From Populus alba (lineage: Eukaryota > Streptophyta > Magnoliopsida > Malpighiales > Salicaceae), in NCBI RefSeq assembly GCF_005239225.2, contig NC_133297.1, positions 21,117,882-21,181,881 of the forward strand: 64,000 bases of DNA, read 5' to 3'. Below, in pieces: positions 1 through 11,400 of the stretch (positions within the stretch are counted from its first letter, which is position 1; each line of letters opens with the position of its first letter). The translations under genes and the position numbers were made by a program. The notes beneath the pieces are model-generated. The model saw only the letters and a list, made by a program, of their open reading frames with translations. It was not told the DNA's origin and searched no databases.

Positions 1-250
1 TGTTTACAGTAAGAAAGGGGTTGAATCTGAACATTGCAAAGAAAAGACTGATTCCCCGCCAATACTTCCATTTTCCTCATGTCAATGACCAAACAAAGAA
101 AAAGTCAATCACAACTCTGAAATCTTTGAAACTTTCAAATAGGTAAGGATCAATATACTTTTTGGATGTTATATAAACAGGTACCTTTTTATGCTAAATG
201 TTTAAAAGATTTGTGCACTGTGAAGAAAACTAAATGTGAAAAATATAGCC
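1..250 (+). pseudogene. Athila-1 gag C-terminus to protease linker, fragment
   Basis: In frame 2 from the window start the translation contains KKGVESEHCKEK, which parallels KEGVKSEHCK at the gag end of Athila-2 (minus strand near 47540). Stops follow at about position 95 and about 140. Further on, a frame reading KDLCTVKKTKCEKY resembles the linker that precedes the Athila protease. The fragment stops at the oligo-T run (251-259) that marks the tail of the inserted minus-strand LINE. The protease resumes near 16442, on the far side of the LINE. Confidence 0.65.
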
Positions 251-259
251 TTTTTTTTT

Positions 260-605
260 GTTCAAATGTAAGAATTTTATATATTCAAAATTTACGTAAG
301 CTAGATGACCAACATATACGATAGTATAAAAATAAGTTTGAGGGAACAAGCTCCCAACAAGCATAAGAGAACAAAACAATGAAGCCAATCTTACAATTAA
401 TTTAGGAACCGAAATCTTGAAGGTGCCTAAGATAACCAAGAATTGCAAAAACTATAGATAATTACATAAACAGGACTAATAGTATTTATACAAAATGGAA
501 TAGAAGGGCCCACCAGCAAAAAACCTCACTCATTCCTTTATGCATTGGACATGCAGACACGCAGAACAGAAGCAGGAGCAAGAAGCCAACCAGAAAGAAG
601 CAGTT
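260..605 (-). other. LINE-1 3' untranslated region
   Basis: This stretch lies between the last coding domain of the LINE and its oligo-A tail. The terminal motif, read on the minus strand, is TTACATTTGAAC followed by A's. It has no reading frame of interest; a short frame at 230-448 crosses the tail and is treated as chance. Confidence 0.6.
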
Positions 606-1109
606 TCATTTGAGTGCCATCAACCAACATTTAAGAGAGAGTTGATCCCTTCCATGAAAGTGAAAGATGTGTGAGAATAAGACTTGGAATCTTCTGAAGA
701 TTGTCATTAGCATTCCTAGACAGTACCAATAAAAAATTCTGCGGTTTCGTTCCTCCCAAATTGAGGAAACCACAATGCCTATCAAAACCCTTCTCATACA
801 AACTGCCATATTTCTCTTCTTAGGGTGCAGCCAACAAAGAGCACTAGACAAAGAGTTCATATTCCTGGTTATCCTTAACCAAGATTTGATCAAAGACCAC
901 AACTGACGTGGCCATCCACAAGAAAAGAAGAGATGCATGTGGGATTCTTCTTCCTGATGACAAAACACACATGTTAGATCAATAGGGATGAATCGTAATC
1001 TATCCCGAGTGTGGAGTTTACCCAATGCAGCCAACCATATAATAAAATTATATTTCAGTAAGGACCAGTGCTCCCAAACCACCCTATACCAGGATATTGT
1101 TGAACCCAC
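606..1109 (-). pseudogene. LINE-1 ORF2 C-terminal zinc-binding domain (zf-RVT)
   Basis: This 167-residue frame includes WLAALGKLHTRDRLR, then CVFCHQEEESHMHLFFSC and later RNRRIF. That C-x2-C ... H-x3/4-H ... C layout is the zinc-binding domain found after reverse transcriptase in plant L1-type LINEs. It is the longest undamaged frame of this LINE. It is continuous in orientation with the reverse transcriptase remnants at 1330-2920 but not in the same open frame, so ORF2 is broken. Confidence 0.8.
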
Positions 1110-2920
1110 AGGTCTTAAGAATTGATAGGCATAAGCTATAAAAGGGCTTGTAGTAGTAGACTAACTGGTCAGCAGTTGGATACTTTCCCTTGTGCTTCCA
1201 TAACGATGCAAGAGAAGGTCTCAAAAACCGAACAGAGAGAATGGATTTTCATAGTGGTGGATGATGAATGCTGATTAGGCCTGCCACAAACCAAATTTCA
1301 TCAACATTGCTAAAATAAAAATGATACACCTAACAAATCCATGCTGAATCCGTTTTAAGATGTATGTTCCAAAGTTGTTTAGCAAGGAAGCTTCTGTTAT
1401 GAGCTCTAAGATAAAAAAGGCCCAAACCTCCTTCCATTTTAAGAAGGCAAAGAAATTTCCATGCAACTAATGATGAGCCCTTCCTCCTGGTGTCCCATGT
1501 CCATAAGAAATTCCTGCAGATGCTGATGATTTTGGTAAGGACAATCTCTGGGCATGAGGAAAAATGTTCAACCAAAAAGTGAACTTTCCCAAAGAGCAAC
1601 AGATTGAAGAAAAGCTCAAGCCGAACTTGTATAACGATAGATGCTTTAACCAAAATATCCAGCCTTGAACTGTCAACTCCAGGGCATATAGTAGAGGGGT
1701 AAATTGACTGCGCTAACAATCGGTGGGGACTCAAAGGGACCCCTAAGTAAGTGAAGGGAAAGAGTATTGCCTGGAAACCTAATTAAAAAAGGATGGTTTG
1801 CCTATAAGCATCTCGGACTCCTCCAAAGAAGATAGAAGATTTCTGTGGATTAATGACCAGTCTTGAAGTTTGACCAAATAAATGAAGTTGTTGAAAAAGA
1901 CATTTGATTGAGGGAGCATCACCCCCTTGAGGAGAGGAGGATGTCATCTGTAAAAGTAAGATACGTAAGACTATGAGACTGGCATTTGGGATGAAACCGA
2001 AAAGAAGCTTATTGAGAGGCTATCTTAAGCATCCTGGAGAAGTATTCCATACACAAATGAAGAGATAAGGAAAACAAAAAGGATCACCCTGACAAACTCC
2101 ACTTTAACCCTAGAAGAACCTATAAAGATCACCATTCATAACAATAGAATATGTGGTTGTGGATACACACTGCATTAGAAGGGAAACAAAATGGTTTGGA
2201 AACCCAAGCTGTCTAAGGAGATTTTCCAGAAAAACCCATTGGACAGAGTCAAAAGCTTTCCTGAAATCCACCTTCATCAGGCATCATGGAGAGGAACGCT
2301 TCCTTCCATCATGTCTGAGTAACTCTTGAATAAGATTGATGTTATCACTCATGTATCTTCCACCCAAGAAAGCGTTTTGCACGGGACTAATGATATCTAA
2401 AAGTGCATGAGTAAACCGGCCAGCCAAAATCTTTGTAATGACTTTATAAATGACATTGCAGCATGAAATAAGCTTGAAGTCTGATGGAGATGTAACATTA
2501 GCTAATTTAGGTACCAACACAATGATGGAGTGATTAACCTGGCAAAGGAGGCGACCTGTTATGAAGAAATCTTGAACAGCAACACAGAAATCTGCTTCAA
2601 CTATGTGCTAGGCATGCTTGAAGAAAGGAAAGAATAACCATCAGGTCCAAGAGCTTTGTCATCATCTCCTATACTGAACACAGCCTTCCGAATATCCTCA
2701 TGAGTGACAGGAGATAACAGGAGATCGTGGGAACTAATTGAAAGACATGGACCACTCTGGACAACCGCACTATCAAGAGGGATGGTTAGGTTGGACGTGC
2801 GAAGTTGCTGTTGAAAATAGTTGACAAAGACCAATCCAACTTCCTCCAAGGAGGAGCTTTGCCGACCATATGGAGTCATAATGGCTGGAATGAAATTCCT
2901 TCTATGGTTGCGATTCATCA
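1110..2920 (-). pseudogene. LINE-1 ORF2 reverse transcriptase, degraded
   Basis: Several minus-strand frames join into one RT. Residues RSGPCLSISSHDLL and KALGPDGYSF lie at 2601-2918. SDFKLISCCNVIYKVITKIL and QNAFLGGRYMSDNI (fingers/palm) lie at 2284-2520. The catalytic FADD-type box reads FTDD at 1943-1954. ICRNFLW and MEGGLGL, typical of the region after RT, lie at 1330-1734. Frame changes and stops separate the blocks. RT copies the LINE RNA by target-primed synthesis; this copy cannot make a complete enzyme. Confidence 0.8.
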
Positions 2921-3837
2921 GAGCATGGAAAAACTTGGTACCTCAACCTGTATTTAATCTTTTGGCTGAAAAATTGTTTCTCTACAAACTTTAATTGTGA
3001 GAGCTTAGAACGAAGAAGCTTTTCCTGAGCCAATAAAAGGTAATTATCTCTGTCATGATGCATGGATATTTGATGATCCGCTAACTCAGTTTCAAGACAC
3101 GAAACATGTTTTGAAATGTGGCTAAAATGTAGCTGATTGAGATCCTTAAGATGTCTCTTTAGAAGCTTTAACATATGACACAAAATATACATGGGAGTGC
3201 TATAAAGATCAAAAGACCAATGGCAGGAGACCACATCAAGGAATTGGTCATAGGTAGCCCATATGTTAAGAAACTTAAAATTTCATCTGCATTGTGTAAG
3301 ATGATCTAGGCTAACTTTGGAAGGAGAATGATATGTAAAAGCTCTAAGGGGATCAAAGTGAACATGAGTCAAACATTGAAGAGAAGACCAATATGGATTT
3401 TTCAGAACCCTATCAAGTTTGCTCCACACAGTACCATTGGTCCAGCTATAATGACAACTAGTATAGTTCACATCTTGGAGGCTAAGATTAAGGCAGCATT
3501 AACGAAAGTTGGAAGTTTCATAAGAAGAAACCGGTTCACCGTTGTGCTTGTCTGCAAAAGAAAGAACAGAGTTGAAACCACCAAGAATCATCCAGGGACA
3601 TGAGGAGTTCCAACCTCACAAATCCTCCCATAAAGATCTTCTAGCAGAAATAGAGTGGAATCCATACACAAAGGTAATCTGAAAGTTGTAATGAGAAATC
3701 AAACTATGAATAGAAAGGTGTAGAGCTTGAGCAGTGGAAGAAATCAAACAAACAAAAACAATGGAAGGATTCCAAAAAACAATCATACGAGCATTGGATG
3801 TAGCATCTGCATTGGAAACAAATTTCCAATTCTGAAG
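2921..3837 (-). pseudogene. LINE-1 ORF2 endonuclease C-terminal part, degraded
   Basis: Minus-strand frames read MIVFWNPS and VYGFHSISARRSLWEDL, then a stop, PWMILGGFNSVLSF, and SWTNGTVWSKLDRVLKN. This is the order of blocks in the APE-type endonuclease of plant LINEs. The usual GDFN metal-binding motif reads GGFN here, which would remove a catalytic aspartate. The right edge, 3837, is the exact insertion point of Tekay-1; the other part of the domain is at 15177-15334. Confidence 0.8.
3833..3837. repeat. Target-site duplication of Tekay-1, left copy (TGAAG)
   Basis: TGAAG directly precedes the 5' LTR and is repeated exactly at 15177-15181 after the 3' LTR. A perfect 5-bp duplication is the expected signature of Ty3/gypsy integration. 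The two halves of the LINE endonuclease join across it. Confidence 0.95.
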
Positions 3838-3907
3838 TGTAAACACCCAAATAAAAATACATATATATATATATATATACATATTTAGAGAGAGAGAGAG
3901 AGAGACC

Positions 3908-4205
3908 ATGATGAATGCAGTTTTCGCTGCAGATGCGGAAATCGGCAGCGACACAGTCTTCGCTGCCGATGTAGAAATCGGCAGCGACGCAGTATTCGCT
4001 GCCGATTCTGGATTTGGCAGCGACGCAACCTTCACTATCGATACAAAAATCGGCACCGACACAGTTTTTCGCTGCCCATTTCTTGATCAACAGCGACACA
4101 GTTTCTGCTGCTGATTTCTGGATCGGCAGCGACGCCGTTTTCGCTGCCGAAGCAGAAATCGGCAGCGATGCAGTTTTCGCTCCCGATTTCTCAATCAACA
4201 GTGAC
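3908..4205. repeat. LTR hairpin-repeat block A (U3), Tekay-1 5' LTR
   Basis: About eight units of roughly 36 bp. TCGCTGCCGAT and its reverse complement ATCGGCAGCGA alternate, separated by 6-9 bases (ACAGAA-like or CGCAGTTT-like). Each arm can therefore pair with its left or right neighbour. The array ends about 105 bp upstream of the TATA box, so it lies in the U3 promoter region. It is present in every Tekay LTR here (11968-12260, 37768-38000, 62155-62355 on minus). Confidence 0.85.
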
Positions 4206-4309
4206 GCAGAGTTAGGAGGGAGGGGTAAAACTGGTTTTTAGATAAACCAAATAAGGATAAGAACACACCTAAACCAACCCCCAAACAACCCATTTCATTT
4301 GATGGGTAG

Positions 4310-4317
4310 TATAAATA
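4310..4317 (+). promoter_or_regulatory. TATA box of Tekay-1 5' LTR
   Basis: TATAAATA followed by a purine-rich stretch. The same box is kept at the equivalent site in the 3' LTR (12370-12377), the solo LTR (38109-38116) and the minus-strand LTR (62024-62031). Transcription would be expected to start about 30 bp downstream. Confidence 0.7.
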
Positions 4318-4825
4318 CAAAGAGGGGAGAGAGAATGATCCATCTTCTTCCCAAACCAGCAGCTGCATGCCCTTCTTCCCTTCCCCTTTCACAACAGAAA
4401 CGTGAATCAAACCAGTAGAGATTGCCTTGTGAACTTGTGAGGGAGAGATAAGACCTTGAGAGAGGAGTGGGCAGCTGCATAGAGGAGGAAAACGAGAGCT
4501 GGAAAACGTGAGAGGAAGAAGAAGGAGGAGAACCAGCAGCTGAAGAGAAAAAAATAGTGTCAAACCTTCCTCATACTTAGTTAAATTCAGAAGGTATGGG
4601 TCATGAAACTCCCTTTCCTCTTCTCCTTAAAATCAGAAACGAAAATGAAGAAGAAAAACCCTAAGAAAAATTGATCTAAGACCTAAGCCAGCTATGAAGG
4701 AAACTGAAATTAACTAGGAGAACTAGCAAACATAAGTGAAATAAAGTCAATTTCAAAACATCTAACAAATCATGGTAGAGGGCTGGCTTTAGCTATGGGG
4801 TAGGCCAGCATGCATGTGTGTGTGT

Positions 4826-5115
4826 GTTCTGCTGAAATTTAATGTGTTCTGCTGTGATGATTGTTGCTGAAATCAATGTGTTTTGTTGTGATGTTGTTGC
4901 TGAAATTTAATGTTTTCTGCTGTGATGTTGCTGCTGGAATTAATGTGTTCTGCTGTGATGATTGTTGCTGAAATTTAATGTGTTCTGCTGTGATGTTGCT
5001 GCTGGAATTAATGTGTTCTGCTGTGATGATTGTTGCTGCAATTAATGTGTTTTGCTGTGATGTTGTTGATGAAATTTAATGTGTTCTGCTGTGATGTTAT
5101 TGCTGGAATTTTGTT
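4826..5115 (+). repeat. TG-rich minisatellite in Tekay LTR
   Basis: Units of about 30-40 bp built from TGTGTTCTGCTGTGATG and TTGCTGAAATTTAATG recur about eight times. The same array is in the 3' LTR (about 12886-13180), and a shorter, more diverged form is in the solo LTR (about 38640-38900). Confidence 0.75.
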
Positions 5116-5148
5116 GAAGAACTATGTGCTGAAATTGATGGTTTCGAT

Positions 5149-5730
5149 TTGTGTGTTGTGCAGCGAAATTCTGTTTCGCTGCCGAAACCAAACCTCCTGC
5201 AGCGAATCGATATTCGCTGCCGATTTGTGTATTGCGTAGCGAAATTATGTTTCGCTGCCGAAACCGAACCTCCTGTAGCGAATCGATATTCGCTGCCAAA
5301 ACCGAACATTCTGTTTCGCTGCCGCAACCGAACCTCCTGCAGTGAATCGATATTCGCTGCCGATTTGTGTGTTGCGCAGCGAAATTCTGTTTCGATGCCG
5401 CGACCGAACCTCCTGCAGCGAATCGATATTCGCTGCCGATTTGTGTATTGTGCAGCGAAATTCTGTTTCGCTGCCGCAACCGAACCTCCTCAAACAAATT
5501 GATATTCGCTACCGAATTGTGTGTTGTGCAGCGAAATTCTGTATCGCTGTCGCAACTGAACTTCCTGCAGCGAAACTGTGGCACCAACAACGATGCAGTT
5601 TTCGCTGCCGAACGGGCTGCCGGCAGCGAAACAGTTGTTGCTGTCGAACTGGCAGCCCGCAGCGAACCAGTTCTAGCTGCCAAATTGGGCAGCCCGTAGC
5701 GAACCAGTTCTCGTTGCCGATTTCTACAAT
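5149..5730. repeat. LTR palindrome block B, Tekay-1 5' LTR
   Basis: About five units of 70-80 bp. Each holds two inverted repeats: GCAGCGAAT-CGAT-ATTCGCTGC and GCAGCGAAA-n5-TTTCGCTGC. The block lies downstream of the TATA box and so would be in the LTR transcript. It continues into CGGCAGCGAAACAGTTGT-type units at about 5570-5720. Long open frames on both strands across the block are by-products of the repeat period. Confidence 0.82.
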
Positions 5731-6844
5731 AAGCCTTCTAGGCAGGAATGACTTAAATGCTAGTAACAATTTCATGATATGATGGTGTAAAATATGGAAC
5801 ACTTGAATGTGAACATATGAACTCTTGAAATAAGTGTGATGATGAATATGATTCAAAAGTAAAATAAATACAACTGTGTTGATTTGTGACCATTGATGTC
5901 TTAGGTGGTGCGGTCGGGATTGGACCATCATCAAGACAGGAATGACCCACAGGTGGAGCAGGTAGGTGACTTGCACCTTTCTTTTTCTTACGTTGAATCT
6001 TGAAATATTTTAACTTGAGTACTATCATATTGTTAGAACCAATATTAGATTTGATTGAACGCTTAAATGTGATTAAAGATTGATTAGCTTTCGGCAGCGA
6101 CATAGTCTTCGCTGCCAATACAGAAATCGGCAGCGACATAGTTTTCGCTGCCGATTCCTTGATCGGCACCAATGCAGTTTCTGCTGCCGATTTTTGGGAT
6201 CGGCAGCAACGCAGCTTTCGCCATGGAATCCGGATGGATGACTGGGACAAATGAATGGCTAGTTTTGGCGAATGGCATCCGAAAACTTGAGTATCTAAAT
6301 GTACTACTAGTTGTTATAGCAAATACATGAAGAAATTATAATTGTTAATGCTTTATTTAATTGCCAAACCGTTAGTTACCATTATTATTATTATTAAGTA
6401 TTTGCATTCTCTTAAATGTTTGTACTGCTGCAGGGACTTCACACCAACGAGATGTCTAGGAAACCCGATACACGGGAACCTACTTTTGCAAGGAATTATG
6501 TAGATGTATTTTAAATCACAATGTATTTTGTATGGATCAATGTACTGAATGTATAACTTTTATTAGATCATTTTTGTTTAAAATTGTGATGACTATTAGT
6601 AGGATAAGACTGCAAACTCATGTCTATGTATATATTTTTAATATGAACTTCAAATCAAGCAACCTTAATATTACATGTTTGTGTAAGTTTCACTTTGAAA
6701 TGAAATGTTGATTGTATGGATTGTATTTTGATGATGTGATGATTTAGATTCATTGATTGCCGGCACCATGTGGATTGAATGCATATATATATATAAAAAA
6801 AAAATTTACTCTGTTTTGGGCTTGGAAAGCCGGGTTGTTACAGT

Positions 6845-6856
6845 TGGTATCAGAGC
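6845..6856 (+). promoter_or_regulatory. Primer-binding site, initiator tRNA-Met type
   Basis: TGGTATCAGAGC begins two bases after the LTR end and is the usual complement of the 3' end of plant initiator tRNA-Met. It primes minus-strand DNA synthesis in many plant LTR elements. Confidence 0.9.
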
Positions 6857-6912
6857 ACTTGGTATGGATCCTGAGGATCATTAATAAATGTGTTGTTGCG
6901 ATGAATTTCAGG

Positions 6913-8450
6913 ATGGTACGCACCCGACAAGGGACACGAACTGAGCCGCCCTCCTTAGAAAGGAGGGGCATGAACCGAGGTGCCCAAGGTTGGCAAGACG
7001 AAGATCCCTTAGATGATACGGCATCTCATGCTCCGATAATACCACCCGAAACCTTGCAGGGGGAAGATACGGTGGCGGGGGAAGGCTCGAGGCCTAATCA
7101 GACAGAGGGAACACCCCCCGTTGCAACAGAGCAGCGAGAAAGAACAGAAGCACAACCATCTGCTGTTCCAACTGGTGTGCCCCTACAATATGTAGATGTG
7201 GGATTCCTTATACAAATAGTTAAAGCAGTGATGGAGGGCATGGCTAGTTCAGCGGCACAAACAACTCCCACCACGCAGATTCCACCAGCAACCCCTATGA
7301 CTAGCATGACCATGGATAATGTGGTGCCACTGGTGCGACTAGTCAAGAGTATGAGGGAAATGGGCCGTGAACCGTATATGGGGGAGCAAGATGCAGAGAT
7401 AGCTGGAAGATGGATCAGGAAGGTAGAGAAGACAATGATTCAAAACAAGCATACCCGAGGGTTTGAGGGTAAATTGTGCAACCCAGTTACTGTCTGATAG
7501 GGCCATGACATGGTGGGAAACGGTTCAGCTGAGGCGTGCGACTGAGACACTAACTTGGAGTGACTTCAAGATAGAGTTTGAGAATCAGTTTTATTCCAAG
7601 TATCATCGCAAGGTGAAGGAACAAGAGGTCTTGGCATTAAGACAGGGTGATATGTCAGTATTGGAGTACGAAAGGAGATTCCATGACCTCTCTTTGTTCG
7701 CCCCACATTATGTGCCGACAGAGGAACATATGATTGAAAAGTTGAGAGATGGTTTACGACAAGATTTGAGACAAGGATTGATCGCTTTGCGATTTAAATC
7801 GGTAAGGGAGTTGATTGAGGCTGCACAAGCTCTGGAGGCGTGTATTGGAGAAAGCCAAGGTGGGTATCAGGGTATAAGCAAAAAGAGAGATGGGGATTAT
7901 TTCAGCGGCAGACCACCGCACCCGAAGAAAGGAAAAAGTGGAGTGTTTGAGCAGTACGGAAAGAAGGGGAGTTTGATATTACTGCCTCACCAGCAGTCAA
8001 GTGGGAGAGTGATGGTTGGACAGTCGCACTCGAGGGCAAACATTTCTACTAGGGCCGGTGACCGCAAGGGTGTGGACTATCCTTTTTGTGTAAAGTGTGG
8101 ACAAAAACACCCTGAGGACTGCTCAGTTTCCCCTGGGCGATGTTTTGTGTGCAGAGGAGAGGTTCATAGGTGGAGGAACTGCCAGTATCTTAGTCAAGGG
8201 TGTCATTTCTGTGGTGGTAGAGGTCATTACAAGAGGGACTTCCCCAAACAGAACACCGGACAAGTGCAGAGCTATAGACAGCTTACTCAGAGCCACCAAC
8301 AGTCAGTCACCGTTAATAGGCCAGTGAGATCTTCTCAATCAGGGGCAAACTCCAGTCGAGGGAAGCTGAGGGCACAAAATGATCGGACCCCGGGGAGGGT
8401 CTTCCACCTGACACAGGAGGAGGCCAGGGCTGCATCGGATGTGGTGGCAG
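6913..8450 (+). pseudogene. Tekay-1 gag, frameshifted
   Basis: The gag start is taken as the ATG at 6913 (MVRTRQGTRT); an in-frame ATG 12 bases upstream is also possible. The first frame runs to a stop at 7495. The true continuation ([19 protein letters not shown], retrotransposon gag core) is in another frame from about 7455, so there is an indel near 7450-7460. Later come three cysteine-rich knuckles near 8080-8240: [26 protein letters not shown], and [14 protein letters not shown], where the last has phenylalanine in place of the final cysteine. Gag packages the element RNA in a cytoplasmic particle. Confidence 0.88.
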
Positions 8451-11400
8451 GTACACTACTATTGAATGATTTTAATGTGCATGTGTTGTTTGATCCGGGT
8501 GTCACCCACTCATTCATTGCTAAGAGAATTGTCACTAAATTGAGAAAGGAAGTAGAAATAGTAGAGAAGGGATTTGTAATTGGAACTCCAATGGGAAACA
8601 TGGTTGAAACAAATATTGTATATGTGGATGTGGGGGTTAGTTTATCCGAGTATGAAACAAAAGTAGACTTGATTCCTTTAGAGCTGCATGATTTTGACAT
8701 AATACTAGGCATGAATTGGTTGAGTAAATACAAGGCACTAATAGATTGTTATGCTAAAACTGTTACTTTCCAAACACCTAAAGGCGAGAAAATGATTTTT
8801 GAAGGAGAGAGAGTTCTCAAACTGAATGCTTTAATATCGGTGGTAACAGCCCAAAAACTTTTAAGAAAGGGATGTATGGGATACCTCGCATACATCTTAA
8901 ACTCTGATGATGAAGGTCCACGATTAAAGGATATTCCTGTGGTGAAGGATTTCCCAGATGTGTTTCCTGAAGAACTACCAGGACTACCCCTAGAACGAGA
9001 GGTAGAGGTGTCTATAGACACTTTTCCTAGAGTCCCACCCATAGCTCAACAACCGTATCGAATGGCTCCAGCAGAACTAAACGAGTTAAAGACTCAATTA
9101 CAGGAATTATTAGACAAAGGGTTTATACGGCCCAGTAATTCTCCTTGGGAAGCACCAGTCCTATTTGTAAGAAAGAAAGATGGAACCCATAGACTTTGTA
9201 TTGACTATCGACAGTTGAACAAAATAACAATGAAAAACAAGTATCCGTTACCAAGGATAGATGACTTGTTCGACCAATTAAAGGGAGCGAGGGCATTTTC
9301 AAAGATAGATCTGAGATCAGGGTACTATCAGATGAAGATTAAAGAAGCGGATGTAGCAAAGACCGCATTTAGAACTCGTTACGGACACTATGAATTTTTG
9401 GTGCTACCGTTCGGGTTGACAAACGCCCCAGCCCTCTTTATGGATTTGATGAATCGGGTTTTCCAACCATACCTGGATAAGTTTGTGGTGGTGTTCATTG
9501 ATGATATACTGGTGTACTCAAATTCCTTCGAAGAGCACGAAGAACACTTGAGACAAACCTTACAAACCTTGAGAGATCACCAGCTATATGCAAAACTGAG
9601 TAAATGTGAATTTTGGCTGAAGAGAGTGACGTTTCTGGGACATGTCATTTCAGCCGAAGGTGTTTTTGTTGACCCCCAAAAAGTCGAGGCAGTCTTGAAA
9701 TGGGAAAGGCCAACTTCGGTCACTGAAATACGTAGCTTCCTGGGACTTGCAGGATACTATCGGAGATTTATCGAAGGTTTTTCCTTGATTGCAACCCCTT
9801 TGACCCAGCTAACTAGGAAGGATAAGAAGTGGGTGTGGTCGGAAGAATGTGAGAAAAGCTTCCAAGAATTGAAGAGGAGGCTCACCACTGCTCCAGTATT
9901 AACCCTTCCCTCAGGGATCGAGGGTTTTGTGGTATATAGTGATGCCTCAGGGAAGGGATTGGGGTGTGTTTTGATGCAACATGGGAAGGTGATCGCCTAC
10001 GCATCAAGGCAATTAAAGACTCATGAGGTGAACTACCCAGTGCACGACCTAGAGTTGGCTGCTGTAGTATTTGCCTTGAGGATATGGAGACACTATTTGT
10101 ATGAGTCTCGAACCTAAATTTTTACTGATCATAAGAGCCTGAAGTATCTGATGTCGCAAAAGGAGTTGAACATGCGACAAAGAAGGTGGATAGAGCTCAT
10201 TAAGGATTATGACTGCACCATAGAATACCACCCGGGGAAAGCAAACGTGGTGGCAGATGCCCTCAGTCGCAAAAATAAAGCCTCCTTGGGAAGCTTAACA
10301 GTGGGAAAGGAGCGGCAACTGGCAGAATTGAAGGAGATGGGTGCAGATTTGGGAATTAATGCAGGAGGTGGGTTAGTAGCTCAATTATTGGTGCGACCAA
10401 CGTATCGAGAACAGATACTACATGCCCAATTCCATGACAAGGTGGGGTCCAAGATTAGGAAGAATGTGGAGGCCGAGGTAGAAATGAAATTCCGAGTGGC
10501 GAATGATGGATCCTTGATGATGGGACAACGGCTGTACGTGCCTAATGACGAAACAGTCAAACGAATGGTTCTACAAGAAGCACATGAGTCCAAGTTCTCC
10601 ATGCATCCTAGCAGCACTAAGATGTATCGAGACTTGAAACATCTCTATTGGTGGCCTAATATGAAAAGGGAAATAGCTGAGTATGTGTCAAAGTGTGGGA
10701 TATGTCAACAAGTCAAGGTTGAACACCAAAGGCCTGTGGGACCATTACAACCATTACAAATTCCAGAATGGAAGTGGGAGATGATCACTATGGATTTTGT
10801 GTCAGGATTTCCCAAAGGGAGGAAAGGAAATGATGCGATATGGGTCATTGTAGATCGGTTGACGAAATCCACACTATTTTTGCCTATAAAGATGACCGAC
10901 TCGGTGGACAAGCTTGCCAAAATCTACATAAATGAGGTGGTTCGACTTCATGGGATTCCGGTGTCCATTGTATCGGATCGAGATCCCAGGTTCACCTCTC
11001 AACTTTGGTCGAGCATACAACGTGCCTTGGGGACAAGATTGGACATGAGCACTGCGTTTCACCCTCAAACGGATGGCCAATCAGAAAGAGTCATCCAAGT
11101 CTTGGAAGACCTATTACGGGCTTGTGTGCTAGAATTTAGGGGAAACTGGGAGGAACACATGGCATTGGTGGAGTTCACGTATAAAAATAGTCACCAAGCC
11201 ACAATAGGGATGGCCCCATATGAAGCCTTGTATGGTATGAGGTGCAGAACTCCTTTGTGTTGGGAGGAAATAGGGGACTAGAAGTTATATGGCGCAGAGT
11301 TGGTCCAAGTCACCACGGAGAAAGTGAGAACTATTAGGGATCGCATCAAAGCCACACAGGATAGACAGAAGAAGTATGCCAATGTGAGGAGAAGACCTCT

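Larger units (their letters stand above)
3838..6842 (+). repeat. Tekay-1 5' LTR (3005 bp)
   Basis: It begins TGTAAACACCC and ends GGTTGTTACA. Inside, in order, are a TA/GA microsatellite (about 3859-3905), hairpin-repeat block A (3908-4205), TATA box (4310-4317), a TG-rich minisatellite (about 4826-5115), palindrome block B (5149-5730) and a short block C (about 6090-6215). Compared with the 3' LTR it is 278 bp shorter, mainly because it lacks the six 48-bp units found at 14008-14288 in the other LTR and has a smaller block C. Confidence 0.93.

Noticed and set aside
3328..3603. 91-codon plus-strand frame over the LINE endonuclease
   Set aside because: It is the antisense shadow of the minus-strand endonuclease blocks SWTNGTVWSKLDRV and PWMILGGFN.
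5042..5683. 213-codon minus-strand frame and many overlapping frames in the LTR repeats (also 3704-4198, 11854-12258, 60896-61345, 39824-40213, 48694-49095)
   Set aside because: They lie inside tandem hairpin arrays, are open on both strands and in several frames, and consist of repeated peptides dictated by the repeat unit. No start context or family match.
6845..6870. tRNA gene signal (TGGTATCAGAGC)
   Set aside because: Only the 12-base primer-site complement is present, directly after an LTR; there is no cloverleaf.
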